Source: Pilaira anomala
Taxonomy: Eukaryota > Mucoromycota > Mucoromycetes > Mucorales > Mucoraceae
DNA length: 64,000 nt
Assembly (NCBI GenBank): GCA_025716855.1
Contig: JAIXMQ010000018.1
Span: 483,820 to 547,819 of the forward strand
Reading direction: 5' to 3'
Shown: positions 36,922-49,220 of the stretch, in pieces
How positions within the stretch are numbered: position 1 is the stretch's first letter
Layout: the number at the start of each line of letters is the position of its first letter
Translations under genes and position numbers: made by a program
Notes under the pieces: model-generated
The model's database searches: none
Told to the model about the DNA's origin: nothing
What the model saw: the letters and a program-made list of their open reading frames with translations, nothing else

Positions 36922-37686
36922 TTAAGCATGACTGATAGCACGACTACCAGCACCAGTACCTTCTCTGTAGAGTTGTTGGTCCCATAAATAGACACCAAGA
37001 CCTTCACCAACACGGTTAAGTTGAGTTACCATATCAGATAACTTCTTAATAGCTTCAACTTGTTCACCCAAATAAGTACTTTCAACAAAGTCACACATTT
37101 GAGGATCACCTTGTCCGTCAGAAATCTTGTGTAAGTTCAAAAGAGATTTGTTGACATCTATCCAAATATTAAGTCATTAAATCAAAAAAGAGGGGCGTTT
37201 TTTTTTTCATCTTACCCTTTTCAAGTTGAAGAGCTGATTCGACAGCGTTCTTAGCAGACTTCCAATCAGTCTAATTGGATCCCCCCAAAAAAAAAAAAAA
37301 AAAAAATTAGTAAGAAGAAAATAGAAGGCACAGATGTTTCTATTTTATTATATTACCTCTGGTGCTTGCAAAGAGCGCAAAATGACTCTTCCACCTCTGG
37401 TGTTGATGTAGTCTATAATAAAAAAAAAAAAGGAGAGTTAGTACCTAGTTACTCAATGATTTTTTTTCTTAATCAGTAAGCCTTTACCAATTAAATGTTG
37501 CGCATGCTCTCTTTCTTCGTTAGCAGATTCACGGAAATACTTTTCCAAACCAGGCAAAGCAACAGAAGAGTGTTGGGCCCATGCAGCCATGGATAAGTAA
37601 ACTTGAGAAGCTTGCAACTCAGTGTTGACTTGTTGGTTCAAAGCTTCCTCAGATTGAGAGGCAAAATTTTGTTTGGCAAGAGACAT
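36922..37686 (-). CDS. Ferritin, H-type
   Basis: Exons 37686-37488, 37412-37357, 37270-37216 and 37157-36922 give 181 residues. A four-helix ferritin: NTELQASQVYLSMAAW (helix A with ferroxidase Glu and Tyr), SANEEREHAQHLIDYINTRG (Glu and His of the di-iron site), ALQLEKDVNKSLLNLHKIS, and YLGEQVEAIKKLSDMV (Gln of the ferroxidase centre). All H-chain ferroxidase ligands are present, so it should oxidise Fe2+ and store iron in a 24-mer shell. No targeting peptide, so probably cytosolic. A reverse CCAAT (ATTGG) sits about 150 bp upstream. Ferritins occur in Mucoromycota but are generally absent from Dikarya. Confidence 0.96.
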
Positions 37687-37946
37687 TGTTTTATAAAATA
37701 AAGGGGGGGTTTTGTTTGACAAAAAAAAAAAAAAGATTTAGTGTAAGAAAATTTTGTAAAGAAAAAAAAGAGAAAAATAGAGAAGCGTGAAAGAAACTTG
37801 ATATTTATTTCATGTTTCAGCATGATTGTGATTGGTTACACCATCTGAGTATTTTAATAACAATCGCAAAAAAGATTTATTATTGTTGTTGGGCGCTTGA
37901 ATTCGGCTTGTTAGCCCGAGAAGTAAAAACAAATAGTTTCGCTTTA

Positions 37947-39642
37947 TTATTGTGTAAACTTTTTTATAACACGTTCAATATTTTGTAAACCTAATTCAAG
38001 TTGATCCAAGGGAGGACCAAAGCTTAATCGAACAAAATGATGACAAGGTGATTCAAATAATTCGCGACGATGAGCAGGCTAAAAAAAAAAAAAAAAGGTT
38101 ATAAATATTTGTCATAATAGCATAAACGCGTCAATTCATATTATAAATTAACTTACGTTAACGTCAAAAAAGATACCCGGAACAACAATTCTATGCATTA
38201 GATTAAAGTTAATGTTTTTTCTCTCTCTCTCTCTCTCTCTCTCTCCCATGTTAAAATAACTAGAGTAGATCAACTTACACTTTCTCCTGTAAACATTCTT
38301 CGAAAAAGTTCAATCCAATATTAATAGGTTCAGGCAAATGAGAAAGATCAAGCCAAACGTAAAAAGTAGCATTGGGTGGTACTTTAACCTTTAATCCCAT
38401 ACCTTCTAAACGTTTCAAGACATAATCGCGTTTACCTTGGAAATGTTTTTGAAGACTTTTAGCTTCATTCCTAAATTTGGTTGGATCCAAGAAAGGAATA
38501 GCGGCAATTTGAAGTGGATGATTTGCACCACCTTCTAAAAATGAACCAGCGCTTTCCATGGATGAAATAACTGATTTAGGTCCAACAATCCAACAAACAC
38601 GCCAACCGGGCATCTAATATAATAAATAAATAAAACGGAATTATTAGTAAATCAATTATTTGTTTTGGTTGATTACTTTACACGAAAGTTCTTAGTTAAG
38701 CCATCAATTAAAATAACAGGATCTTCATTCACGTCATCTACAAATTGAGATACACTCACAGTTTTTCCTTCTTCCTCATCATAGATATAAGCAGAATAGA
38801 ATTCATCCATGACTAAGGTAGCATGTTTCTCTTTTGCGATTGATACAAGTTCTTCCAACGATTCATCTTGAATCACTTGACCTGTAGGATTACGAGGATT
38901 CGAAGCCACAATCACACTCAAACCTCTTCCAGCAATTTCCTTTCGAATGGTATCTGGATCAATATGATAATTTGAGTCTTCTTCCAAAGCAGTAGGAATG
39001 GGTACAAACTTTTTGAATACGGACAACATTTGTTCATAAGCAGTATACTCTGGTAAAAAGTAACCTACATTTACATCACCAATCGCAGCGGCAACACGAG
39101 TTAAACCAGCACGTCCACCAGGACAGATACAGACGTTTGCTTCAGTATATTTTGATTCTTTCCTTTGTCGATAGATTTCGTTATAAAGATTAGCGACAGC
39201 TTTTCTTAGTTCAGGAATACCCGCTGTAGGTGCATACTCGTATGCTTCTTCAGGTATCTCGATCGATTTAGGTCTTTCCATACATCCTTCAATAGGACCT
39301 ACCTCAGGCGCACCTTGTCCAAAGTTGGCCCATTCTTTACTGGTATAGGTAAATCCGTTCTTCATTGCTCTGTCCATGACATAAATCACACCAGTAGATC
39401 CAGGATGTTCGATACCGTGTATATACTCTTTGTCCTTATTACCTGTTGATTGGTTTTGATTACCTGGATAACTTCTTAATGTTTTATGTGCTTTTGATTC
39501 ATGTTCTGCCTTTCTGTAAATATATATATCAACCCTTTAGTTACGATTTTCTCTCTTTTTTTCCAAGTACTTACACTATATTTTTGACTAATTTAGCTGC
39601 GTTACGAAACTTGTGAGTGTTCTTGGGATGATGATTTGACAT
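37947..39642 (-). CDS. PLP-dependent class I/II aminotransferase
   Basis: Five or more exons starting MSNHHPKNTHKFRNAAKL at 39642 and ending ERVIKKFTQ. Fold-type I aminotransferase features: FGQGAPEVGP near the N-terminus, YAPTAGIPELRKAVA, the cofactor-binding CPGGRAGLTRV, VASNPRNPTGQVI (conserved NPxNPTG), MDEFYSAYIY, and the Schiff-base Lys in DGLTKNFRMPGWRVCW. A late PNATFYVWLDL and the substrate-carboxylate Arg region (HHFVRLSFGPP) follow. The amino-donor specificity (aspartate, alanine, aromatic or other) cannot be assigned from sequence alone. Same strand as ferritin and 260 bp upstream of it. Confidence 0.92.
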
Positions 39643-42588
39643 TTTATGTATTATTTTAAAATGGGAAGAAGAAAGAAAAAAGAAAAGAAATGCGCGTTGG
39701 TTTATTTTATTTTCCATGTTCTACATAAATTTAGCATAAATCAATGATGACAACACTACGTCGTCATTTTTTTTTTTTTTATAATTAAATTCTCAGATAT
39801 GTATACATCATACGCATTATCTTGTCAAACCAAAAGTAAAAAAAAAAAAAAAAAATTATTATGTATTATTACTTTTTAACAAGCTTCTAGTGCTTTATGA
39901 ACAGTTTCTAGGATGCCCGCGAAATTAGGCCGGCATAGAGTCAAGTCTTGCTACATAGCTGGTGTCGAAATGACCTCACACCAATAAAGGTTCTGGAGAG
40001 TCATCAGTTGATTCCGGTAAACTTATTCTCCAGGGCCTACATCAAGAAGTCTTTTTTTTTTTTTTCTTTTTTGAAATTCATTGACGTATTTCATGAAACA
40101 AATACCTACCTTGTTAAAGGGGAGCATACCATCATGTGCTGCCAAAGTCGTATACCTTAGTGGCATGAAATTCATTGGGACGCGATCTTCTTACAAACTA
40201 CATGGAGTTTGTAAAAAGAAATAAGGTAAAAATCTTCATTGAGATACGATACTGCTCTATTTTAACGATCTAGAGACAAGCGACCCTATAATACTTTACA
40301 TACCAGCAACTAAACGCTTCTTCCAAACAACCCATCATTTCCAAACCGTTGACATTGTACTTGAGACAGAAATAAAAGCGTGATTAATCTAAACACTTCT
40401 TTAATATATATCTTGAATAGCAAATCACTTTATGTATTTTTCTTTATTTTTTCCTAGTATTTTTTCTTGGATATTCTAACTTTTTCGCAATTACCCACAT
40501 TCCTCCTTTATCTTGCTATACCAGTAGAGGAATAAGCTTTCATTAGTTTTTTTCTTCTTCTATTAACTCTGTGATGTCGTGTTTTTAAACTGCAAACAAT
40601 TTGCGGTAAAGTGTAGTAATAATATGTTACGAAATAAATAAAATTATTAATATACCTGATAAAATTATACCGAAAAAAAAAGTAAGGAGAGAATACATAG
40701 AACCATTTGATTCATGGAATGTTTATTAATCTGTGTTGTGATGGCTTTTACTTGATATTGAAATAACAATTTAATTTGCGCACTTTTTTTTTTTATATAT
40801 AAACAAACTGTATTTTAATGCTCACAAGTCTTTTTGGTAATTCATTGTCCCTTTAAACCATGTAGGCTGGTGTAACACCGAGTTTCTGGTAAATGCTGAT
40901 GATGGCTGAAAGCTTTTTGTGTGGCAAAGGCTTCTCTCCCCCTTAAGTTAAATAGATAAATCTTGTGATACCACTGTGAAGAGAAAGTTTTTGTCTCCCT
41001 AAAAAAAAAAAGCTGCGGGGTTACACTCTCCCTTAAGAAAATAATGAATATTCACTTCTCAGTATTAAAGTGGACCTATTTAGGAAAAAGCATCTCTGTA
41101 TTCAATGAATTCGTCTTTAAGTATGACGGCCAAAACCAAGTTCTCTCCGATAGTTATTTCATTGTTTTTCTCTTTTACACACAAAAAAGAGCTTTTTCTT
41201 TTTTTTTTCTCTCAGTAAAAAAGTGAGTATGGCTGAGTAATGAATATTGTTACTTACAAGTGTTGTATTCATCGTAGTAATACTGAAACAAGTTGCAAAA
41301 AAAAAAAAAAAAAGGCGGGAATATGAAAAGTATAAGGATAGCGGAGAGGGGTAAAATTACATGATGGGAGTACGCTGAATAATTGTATTTCTCGACCCCT
41401 TTATACTATACTAAAAAACCCATCACGCAATGAAACTCTTTTTGTTTTGTTTTGTTACAACAAGTCTTTATAATGAAGAGTGGTATAAATGGAACAAGCT
41501 TGTGACACTTAATATTCTACTCACACACACACACACACACACGTAATAATAATAATAAAAAAGCGTGCTAGATGTTTTGAATTGGAATGGAATCAATGTG
41601 ATTTTTTTTTTACCCTTGTACAAATAAGACACTATTATATTGTCAATCAAATCTTACAATTTAAAAAGAAGAAAAAAGACAAAAAGAATCTAATACGTAT
41701 TGGTTTATTGTGTAATGAGGAGTGGCTCTAACAGAACTTGACATTGTGTAACAAAGTATATATATATATATTGACAGAAGAAGGGTGAAAAGGAAGGAGG
41801 TAATGTAACGGTTTCTAGTTTGGAACAAAATATTTATCTTGGCAAGCGTATATATAAATAAAAGTAGCAATGAAACGAAATTGAGTTAGGTTTATCAAGG
41901 TGCAGAAAAGATGTGATGATGACTGTAAGTAGTAGCCGCCCAGCCTGCTGAAGAGCAGTAAAATTTTATTTATAGCGCATGAATTTAGCCTCATCGTACT
42001 TATCTCTCTTTTTTTTTATTCCACGTGGTTAAAGTGCCGATGAAGTTTTTTTTTTTTCAGGGTGTTTATATAAAATTTTACATTGATTATAAGACTAAAT
42101 TTGAACGAAGCCACGAGAGCTAAGGAAGATATAAAGTATAAAAGGGTTACATGTGATGAAATATATACGTGGTCTTTATTTAAATAAAATGAATGAACGA
42201 TATAAATAATATTAGAGAGAGTATTATATTACAGTAAAATGCTATTATAGAAATATATCTTTTACTCATAAATGAAGCATTCGTCCAAGATAAAGAAAAT
42301 GGTTGTTGTCTTTTTAACATAAAAAAGAGAAAACTCCGCATAAAAAGGCGTGTGTTTTGGAAAGCTCACAGCCCACGTTTTTGTAATGATATTTGTCATA
42401 CTCAAGACATTTTCATTCCCCTTTTTATTTATTTATTTATTTACAAATCATTTTTTTTTCTTTTTCTCTCTCTTTCTCTCTCACTTTTACATTTTTTTCT
42501 AAAAAAAAAAAAAAAAAAAAAGAATGTAAGTTATACTACTATAATAATTTCATTAATGCATAGCAACTAAATATATATATATTAGAAA
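39643..42588. other. Large intergenic region
   Basis: 2.9 kb without a supported gene. Contains an (AC)n microsatellite near 41521-41541, TA and CT tracts, and moderately GC-rich unassigned blocks at 39900-40200 and 40850-40950. The end carries the promoter of the 42589 gene. Confidence 0.55.
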
Positions 42589-44537
42589 ATGCAACGAACT
42601 TTAGGTCTTGTTTCTTTTGAAGAAAAGGCTTCAAGTATTGAAAAGATTTCAAGACAAGAGAATCTTTCAGTTGTATTTCAGAGCAAGATTGATTTATCAG
42701 TTGAATCAGCCAATTTAATACTTGGTAAAGAGATCAAATCAGCGTAAGTATATTAAATACATATACTGTGAGGTAATGATATATATTAACATTTTTTTTT
42801 TCCTTTTAGTCAAATTGTATTTGGGTTCATTTTAGAAGGTTTAAATGCAATTGAAGATTGGTTAGAAATGAATGCATCATTTGAAAAAAAGAGGTAAATA
42901 TATATATACATATAACTCCGTATAAATACATATTAAAATAAAAAAAAAAAATAGTTTCTTCTTTCACGGAAGCTTGAACCCGGATAATGCACAAAAAGAA
43001 ATAGATTGGTTTCAAACCGAATCCAATCAAATCACTACATCTTCTTCTATTCCAATCAAAGTATCTAATAATAGAAAGAATGTGACAAAAAAGACCACAT
43101 CAACAACAAAGCAACAATCAACTGTTTCAGGAACCACATCACCCCATCAAAGGAAACTTGCTTTACGTGACACAACATCTTCTTCACCTGATGGACCCCG
43201 TATCAGAAAACAAAATACTACTACTATAGCTACAGCTACATCTGTTCGTAATAGTAAAATACCCGCTAATAGAGCACCTACCACTAGTACCACACCATTT
43301 GTAAGTTATATATATATATATATATATATATATTACTACTTTTTTTTTCTAACTAATAATCTATTTTACTCAGAAATCTACTCGTACTGCGCCTAGTTCA
43401 AAAGTAGCTAATGCAACCACCACCACCACCACCACCACCACCACAGCAACAACAACTAGACCAATAAAACAAGCTGCCATGGCAACAAAACAAACTCCTC
43501 CCCGAAGATCCGAGTTGAACGGAAGAAGAGGTAGCTTAGTTACAGCTACTACTACAACTACAGCAACTGCTACTACAAAAAAATTAACAACAACTACAAA
43601 AGGAGGTGTTTCAAAAAACACGCCGCCTACTTCTGTCATCACTGGACGCACAAGAAAATATAGTAAATTAACTGAAAAGAAACCAGTTCCTACTACAGCA
43701 ACGAAAACTAAAAAAGAGAAACCTGTCGTGATGGCTGAAAAGAAGGAGGATGAAAAAAAGAAGAAGGAACAAGTGGTGAGTGTAAAGGAGGTTGATAATG
43801 AAATTGTTAAAGCACCAGCAGCAGAAGAAATTGTCATGACAGCTGTTATAAAAGAAGAAGAAGAAAAAACTGTAGAAGATGAAGCGATTGTAGTAGATAC
43901 ATTAAATGCTGTTAAAGAAGAAGAAGAAGAAGAAGAAGAGGTAAAAGAAGAAATAAAGGTTGAAGAAGAAGTAAAGGTTGAAGAAGAAGCAAAGGTTGAA
44001 GAAGAAGTAAAGGTTGAAGAAGAAGTAAAGGTTGAAGAAGAAATAACGGCTGAAGAAGAAATAAAGGTTGAAGAAGAAATAACGGCTGAAGAAGAAATAA
44101 AGGTTGAAGAAGAAATCATATTACCTCAGCAACCTGTTTCTCATCCATCTACTTGTTCAAGCGCAGACGAACACGATGCAGAAGTAGCCGCAGCCACTAG
44201 TCATGAAAATACAGATACCCATCATGTCAAGATTGCAGCCAATATATTTCAAAACTCATCTAGACGTTCATCCTCATTTTCACCCAACTCAGTCTCTTCT
44301 TTACCTAGACCTGAGACACCCGAAGTAGATCAACTTCGACTTCGATTTGAAAATATCATACAAACTTCATCTCCAGTGTCTGAACCTTTGTCTCTTCCCA
44401 GAAGACCTTCTTCCAAGATGTCTCCTGAATTCATTTCCCGTATCAAGGAAATGAAACCCAAAGGTCCAGTTGGTACTAAAGTTAAAAGTATGGTTGAACT
44501 CTTTATGGATGAGAACTTGAACAAATGGGAGTTTTAA
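42589..44537 (+). CDS. Unknown protein with Glu/Val/Lys repeats, 582 aa
   Basis: Exons 42589-42743, 42810-42893, 42955-43300 and 43374-44537 give 582 codons in frame plus stop. The N-terminal 100 residues look folded and helical (FQSKIDLSVESANLILGKEI, FGFILEGLNAIEDWLEM). A basic Thr/Ser/Arg-rich disordered region follows, then an acidic block of E-E-E-I/V-K-V or I-T-A repeats, and a conserved-looking C-terminus (ISRIKEMKPKGPVGTKVKSM then VELFMDENLNKWEF). I do not recognise the family. Basic and acidic low-complexity arms between two ordered ends suggest a scaffold or cytoskeleton-linked protein, but that is speculation. Confidence 0.75.
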
Positions 44538-46407
44538 TCTTTTTCTATTATTTATATACCTCTTTTCTTTTTTTTTTTAAAAAAAACAAAAAAAAAACAA
44601 AAAATTATATCATTTTATATAAACTTACTTATTCCCCCCTCTCTTTTTTCTTTTTCATACATTTATACAAAAACAAAAACAAAAAAATAATTTTTTTTAT
44701 ACATATAACCCTTTTTTTTTTTCATTATTATATTTAATAAACGCATCCCCTATACCTTTTTTTTTTTCAAATGTATAGTTTTGTATACATGACGTTTAAT
44801 ATGTAATAATGTGTAACTTCAAGATTTTTTTTTTCACGGCTGCATTTCCGAGATTAAGGTTATGCAACAACGAAAAAGGGAGACAAACAAATCACCCGTT
44901 AAATCAAACATTGTACAAAATTAAATTTATTTTTTTTTAGCATCCTCTCTTGATGGATTACTTGTTAATTAAGCATGAATAGTATTATAAGCAGTACTAG
45001 TTAAAGATGATATATCTCTTGCGCTGTTAAATACTGACCTTATTTTTTTTTTATTTTTTTTTAACTATTTCACTAAATTTTTGAGGATCATTAAGAGTTT
45101 TTTGGGCGGAATAGTCTAAAAAGAAAACCTTAATGTTCGGTAGAAAGGGTTCCGCATATTTAATTAGAGGCAAATAACATATTGCTATTATCAAATATCT
45201 ATACCCTCAACAGATATTTGTGAACATCCAAAGCTATTTGTTCAAATGGCTCATTTAGTTACAACAGCTACCAGGTGCAACCTTTATTTCATTCATGTTT
45301 TTCGTTTTGTGCCTTTGAAATAGGGAACACTTCTTCTACATATATTTTGACGTTCTTGTTCATTGATGGCCAATCATATCTTGATGCTATTTTATTTAAT
45401 GTGCTATTATAAGCTCAAGTAGAGTAAAAAGTTGATAGCTTATTCAGTAATACGAGTTCGATAGTTTAGTCTTGATTTGTAAATAATTTTAGGGATAGAT
45501 ACCCGCACCATTTTTAATCCTAAAAGTAAAAAAAAAAAAAAAAACATTAGGTCGTATATTTACAGTATCTTATTAAGGGCTTATTATTACTTGATTTCCA
45601 TTAATCACTCACTTGATTTATTATTGACATCTTCACACGCGGCGCAAGCAGGTTTTTTATTCTTGGGGGGGGGGGTTAATCTTTTTTTTCTTTCACTTTT
45701 TTTTTATATACATAGTGGGTATGATTACAACTGATAACTAATTACTACACAAAAATCTTTTTTTATTAAGGTAGGCTTGCTTGTTGACTGAGTAAGGTAT
45801 CTTCTTTTGATAACTATTGACTCAGATAATGAAGACTGTTCTTTATCAATTCATGAGAGTATATATATATACGGACTCAACCTTTACTTGCCAGGTAAAA
45901 ACAAATTAGTGTCCTTAATTTTTGATTATTTGAAATATTTTGTATTTAACCCATAAAGTTAATTCAGAAGATAACTAATCCAATTGAGAGAGCTGCTAAC
46001 CAATAAGATCGAAAACTTTAGTTTCGACATCACGGGACTAAAAACTTTATATAAATACTTGGGCCTTTAAAACACATTAACTTAACCTTGACCTAAAAAA
46101 ATCAAAATTTCTTCAAATCATTGAAAATTTTACTTTAAAGCACTTCTATAGTTTTCAAAACATACAAACTTGATGAAACATGAAACTTTTTTCCATGTAA
46201 AAAAAGAAAAAGAAAAAAAAAAGACTACTTTATTAAAGGGACTTATAAAAGAACATCATTATTAAAGAGTATCATTGTCATTAAGGGTGATGTAATAAGG
46301 TAAAACTAGGTGTAACAGCGGATTTTATAAAATGTTGTGCTTATTTTTTTATATGTCAATTTTTATCTCACCAAGCACTAAACAGGAATTTTGCCTATTT
46401 GTTTCCA
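44538..46407. other. Intergenic AT-rich region
   Basis: 1.9 kb of T-runs, a G-run near 45666, and scattered TA tracts. No gene or element boundary recognised. Confidence 0.55.
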
Positions 46408-47040
46408 TCACCATTTTCTTTTAATTGCCAGAAAGTTTCGTATTTTATTAGAGATACCCATCTCTTCTTCCAGTAAACTCGCAAGAGTAGGTTGAAGTTG
46501 TCTGTTTTCGGTGAAATACATCACATTAAATGCATATTCTATGTTATTATACAGTCCAAAAAGCTCCTGGTTTACCAATGATGTTGATACAACAGAGGCT
46601 ATATCTCGTAGAAATGATTTAAATGAGATATTTATGATATCTCTAACTGATAAAGACACTACACAATTGCATGTCCTACCTAACTTTATTGTTTCTTTAT
46701 CATCGAGTTGTAGGACGTCATTTTTTTTCAATATCTATATAATAAAGAGAATAGAGTTATTATTTTAAACAATATAACAATAGTTATTTAAAAACTACCG
46801 TTTCAAATATGAATTCTCTGAAGTGTGTTGTAAAGCGTTAATGCTTCCCTGCGAAATAGGTATTCGCCATTTTCATTATGATCTTGACATATTTGAATTA
46901 CACCAGTGCTTTTAGCCAGATTATTCCACATACTATTGCGCAACTAATTATATATACATTGAGTGGAAATGATTTCGTCTTCTAAAGTAATAGCTTCTTG
47001 TACTTCATCTTCAGTGAACATTTGTTTTAAGGTGAGTTGT
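46408..47040 (-). pseudogene. Unknown gene remnant
   Basis: The minus strand carries a 107-residue ORF (46731-46408) with segments such as VSLSVRDIINISFKSFLRD and LQPTLASLLEEEMGI. Upstream at about 47040-46805 is a second coding-like stretch (FTEDEVQEAITLEDEII, SMWNNLAKSTGVIQICQDHN) broken by stops. No family recognised. It sits beside retrotransposon pieces and is probably decayed. Confidence 0.4.
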
Positions 47041-47096
47041 ACATAATCTTTATATAACTAAGCTAATAGGGCGCAAGATTTGATTGGAAGCTTCAG

Positions 47097-47300
47097 CTTG
47101 TACTGGATTATTAAGATAAAACAATGGCTAATTTGATATTTCTTCTTCTTATAAACCACTCCAAACGGTAACAAATAATTTAGCTCTAATGTTTTCACTT
47201 CAGAAGATGAATCTGATAACAGCACCGGAGCTCTAGATAAAGCATCAGCTACATTATTTTGGGAGCCTGGCTTGTATTTGATTGTAGGTGAATACATTTC
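47097..47300 (-). pseudogene. Ty3/gypsy RNase H C-terminal fragment
   Basis: YSPTIKYKPGSQNNVADALS on the minus strand is the end of a Ty3/gypsy RNase H, where the last catalytic Asp lies in N-x-x-A-D-A-L-S-R. It is the continuation of the fragment at 48215-48535, separated from it by about 0.9 kb. Confidence 0.88.
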
Positions 47301-47307
47301 AAACTAT

Positions 47308-48215
47308 GATATTGTGATGTATGTTCTTTATTGAAGTAGGAAAAAAAGTGAGTACCACGCTTTAAGGCTGCGAACCAAGAAAAAAAAAAAAGAAAAAAGG
47401 GGAACTTAGATGAGGTAAATGTAGAGGCTGTCAAAATTTATCTTTAAGTTACAAGGAAATAAAGAATTCAATTGAGCAAAAGAAAAAAAAGATGTATTAT
47501 ATAAAATAGGAATGGTTCTCTTTTAAAATATGTTGAGTTTAGGTCTAAAGGTCACTAACAATACACGAAGTATATATAATGTGTAATAGACGAAGATGAT
47601 CAACGGAACGCAAGTGATGATTATCAATTCTTATAAAGATAGATATGTTTCACTCGCTAATTTATTTAAGGTTCACTCAATATATATCTCTTATGAATAA
47701 GAGTTTTTTATTGACGAGATGACTTAAAAAAAAAAGTATGGTTCTCTATAGCTTTAAAGCCTAAAGATGTATGCCTTTTCTTTATGTAGATTGTGGGATC
47801 AGATATTATTCTTAAAAGAAAGAAATGTTTCTAAAGCCACTGAAATACGATACGTATAGACTTATTCTCTTAGTGTATACAAAGAGAAAGATCACTAAAA
47901 CGGCTTCTTCTGATATGACAGAAGAATAAAGAGGTAAAAAAAGAAAAAGAAAAAAATAATAAAGAAAAAAAAAGAAAAGAAAAGAAAAGAAAAGAAAAGA
48001 AAAGAAAAGAAAGAAAAGTTAACACTGCTTAGCAAGTGTAGAAAAAAAAAAAGAATAGATAATAACTAGTTTTGAGTGAGATTTACTGAAGAATTTTATT
48101 GAAATGAAAAAAAGGGGAGTATTTATAAAGAAAAAAAAATAAGGTTTGAGGATAGAAGAAGAAATAAGAAACAGGTGATTTTACCAAAACAAAAAAAGGC
48201 AGTCGTTACAATATC
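47308..48215. mobile_element. Insertion splitting the gypsy RNase H, possible MITE
   Basis: Non-coding AT-rich DNA lies exactly between the two halves of the RNase H domain. Its ends carry an 8-bp inverted repeat, GATATTGT (47308-47315) and ACAATATC (48208-48215), with TA close to the outside on both sides. It includes (AAAAG)n at about 47966-48017. No transposase. Confidence 0.4.
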
Positions 48216-48535
48216 TAGCGAACCGACCTAGGTGTAGGTTTAATTTGTTTTCTAAAGTAAACTAAAGGATTATGGTCAGAATATACTTCATAGCGAGCAG
48301 TACAGCTATCAACATAGTAACACCAAGTGCGAAGAGCATAAACTATACTAATCAACTCTCTTTCTTGAGCCGGAAAATGTACTTCTCCTTGAGATAGTTT
48401 CTTTGATTCATATGAAACAGGATGCCACAGTGATGGTTTGTCAGGGCTAGGCTGAAGGAGAACAGCACTAACGCCAAAATCGCTTGAATCTGTTTCAATT
48501 CTAAACGGTAATTTCATATTCGGAGCCTGCAGTAC
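48215..48535 (-). pseudogene. Ty3/gypsy RT thumb/RNase H fragment
   Basis: The minus strand reads APVLQAPNMKLPFRIETDSS, DFGVSAVLLQ, WHPVSYESKKLSQGE, FPAQERELISIVYALRTW and YSDHNPLVYFRKQ. This is the start of RNase H of a Ty3/gypsy polyprotein: the DASxxGxGAVL motif as TDSSDFGVSAVL, and the catalytic Glu in QERELIS. It ends R-S-V-R then a stop where Trp is expected. Protease, RT palm, integrase and LTRs are not seen nearby. Confidence 0.92.
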
Positions 48536-48567
48536 GGGTGCCGAGGTAAGTAGTCTCTTGATGATAA

Positions 48568-48801
48568 CTACTTACCAATAAAGTCCATTGCCAAGACATT
48601 CTTCGTTTTTATGTTGTATCTTCGATTCAGTTGGTTCAATATTGACAAGTTTGTTCTCAAAATTTTCGATTGTTGTTTCATCACGGTATCCACACTAGCG
48701 CAGCTTTTCTTCCACTCATTGGCGGATAACTCAATTCTCTCTTTTTCAATATTAGTAACAAAAATGGCATGTATTTTTCTGATACTGCAAGTTGACGGCA
48801 T
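48568..48801 (-). pseudogene. Exon remnant of an unknown gene
   Basis: A 77-residue ORF (KERIELSANEWKKSCASVDT, KQQSKILRTNLSILNQLN) ends in DFI followed by a clean GTAAGT donor, so it looks like a true exon. The next sequence is the gypsy fragment, so the rest of the gene was displaced or lost. From memory, and unverified, the ELSANEWKK...KQQSK pattern resembles a multicopy uncharacterised Mucorales family. Confidence 0.5.
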
Positions 48802-49220
48802 TTTCTTCGGTAAAAGGGAATAAGGAATGATTTACTATCATTTGCTCCTTCGCAGCCAAACAACCAGGCTCACCACTGGATTTTAACAGATTCATAGTCA
48901 ATTAGCATTGCACTCATCACGTATGCAAAATTTCAACTTTAGTATATATAGTAATATAATAATTAAAGAGGTGTTGCATGAATAGTGGAACCTGACCTAG
49001 GTTTCGACCTTCAGTTGCCCACGTAGCTTGTCATGGATAAACTAGTTCCTGAAGATTAACCAAGTTAATGTAACTGGCTGCTGTACTTGATAATTAATAT
49101 AAAAGGAGATTTATGTCAATAAATACGATGATGTGATTTATATAAAAGAACCAATTAAGTAATCAGAGTAGATAAACTTGTTGTATAGAAAAATAGAAGG
49201 AAGTTGAGAACATACGGTAA

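Noticed and set aside
40860..40950. Possible snoRNA (CTGATGATGG near 40898)
   Set aside because: Box C-like and CTGA motifs are only a few bases apart and lack flanking complementarity.
43370..44119. 249-aa minus-strand ORF rich in Ser/Thr/Val
   Set aside because: Antisense shadow of the Glu/Lys/Thr-rich exon of the gene at 42589-44537.
48940..49090. Possible SINE or tRNA-derived B box (AGGTCGAAACCT on the minus strand)
   Set aside because: No matching A box at the right distance and no repeat copy in the window.
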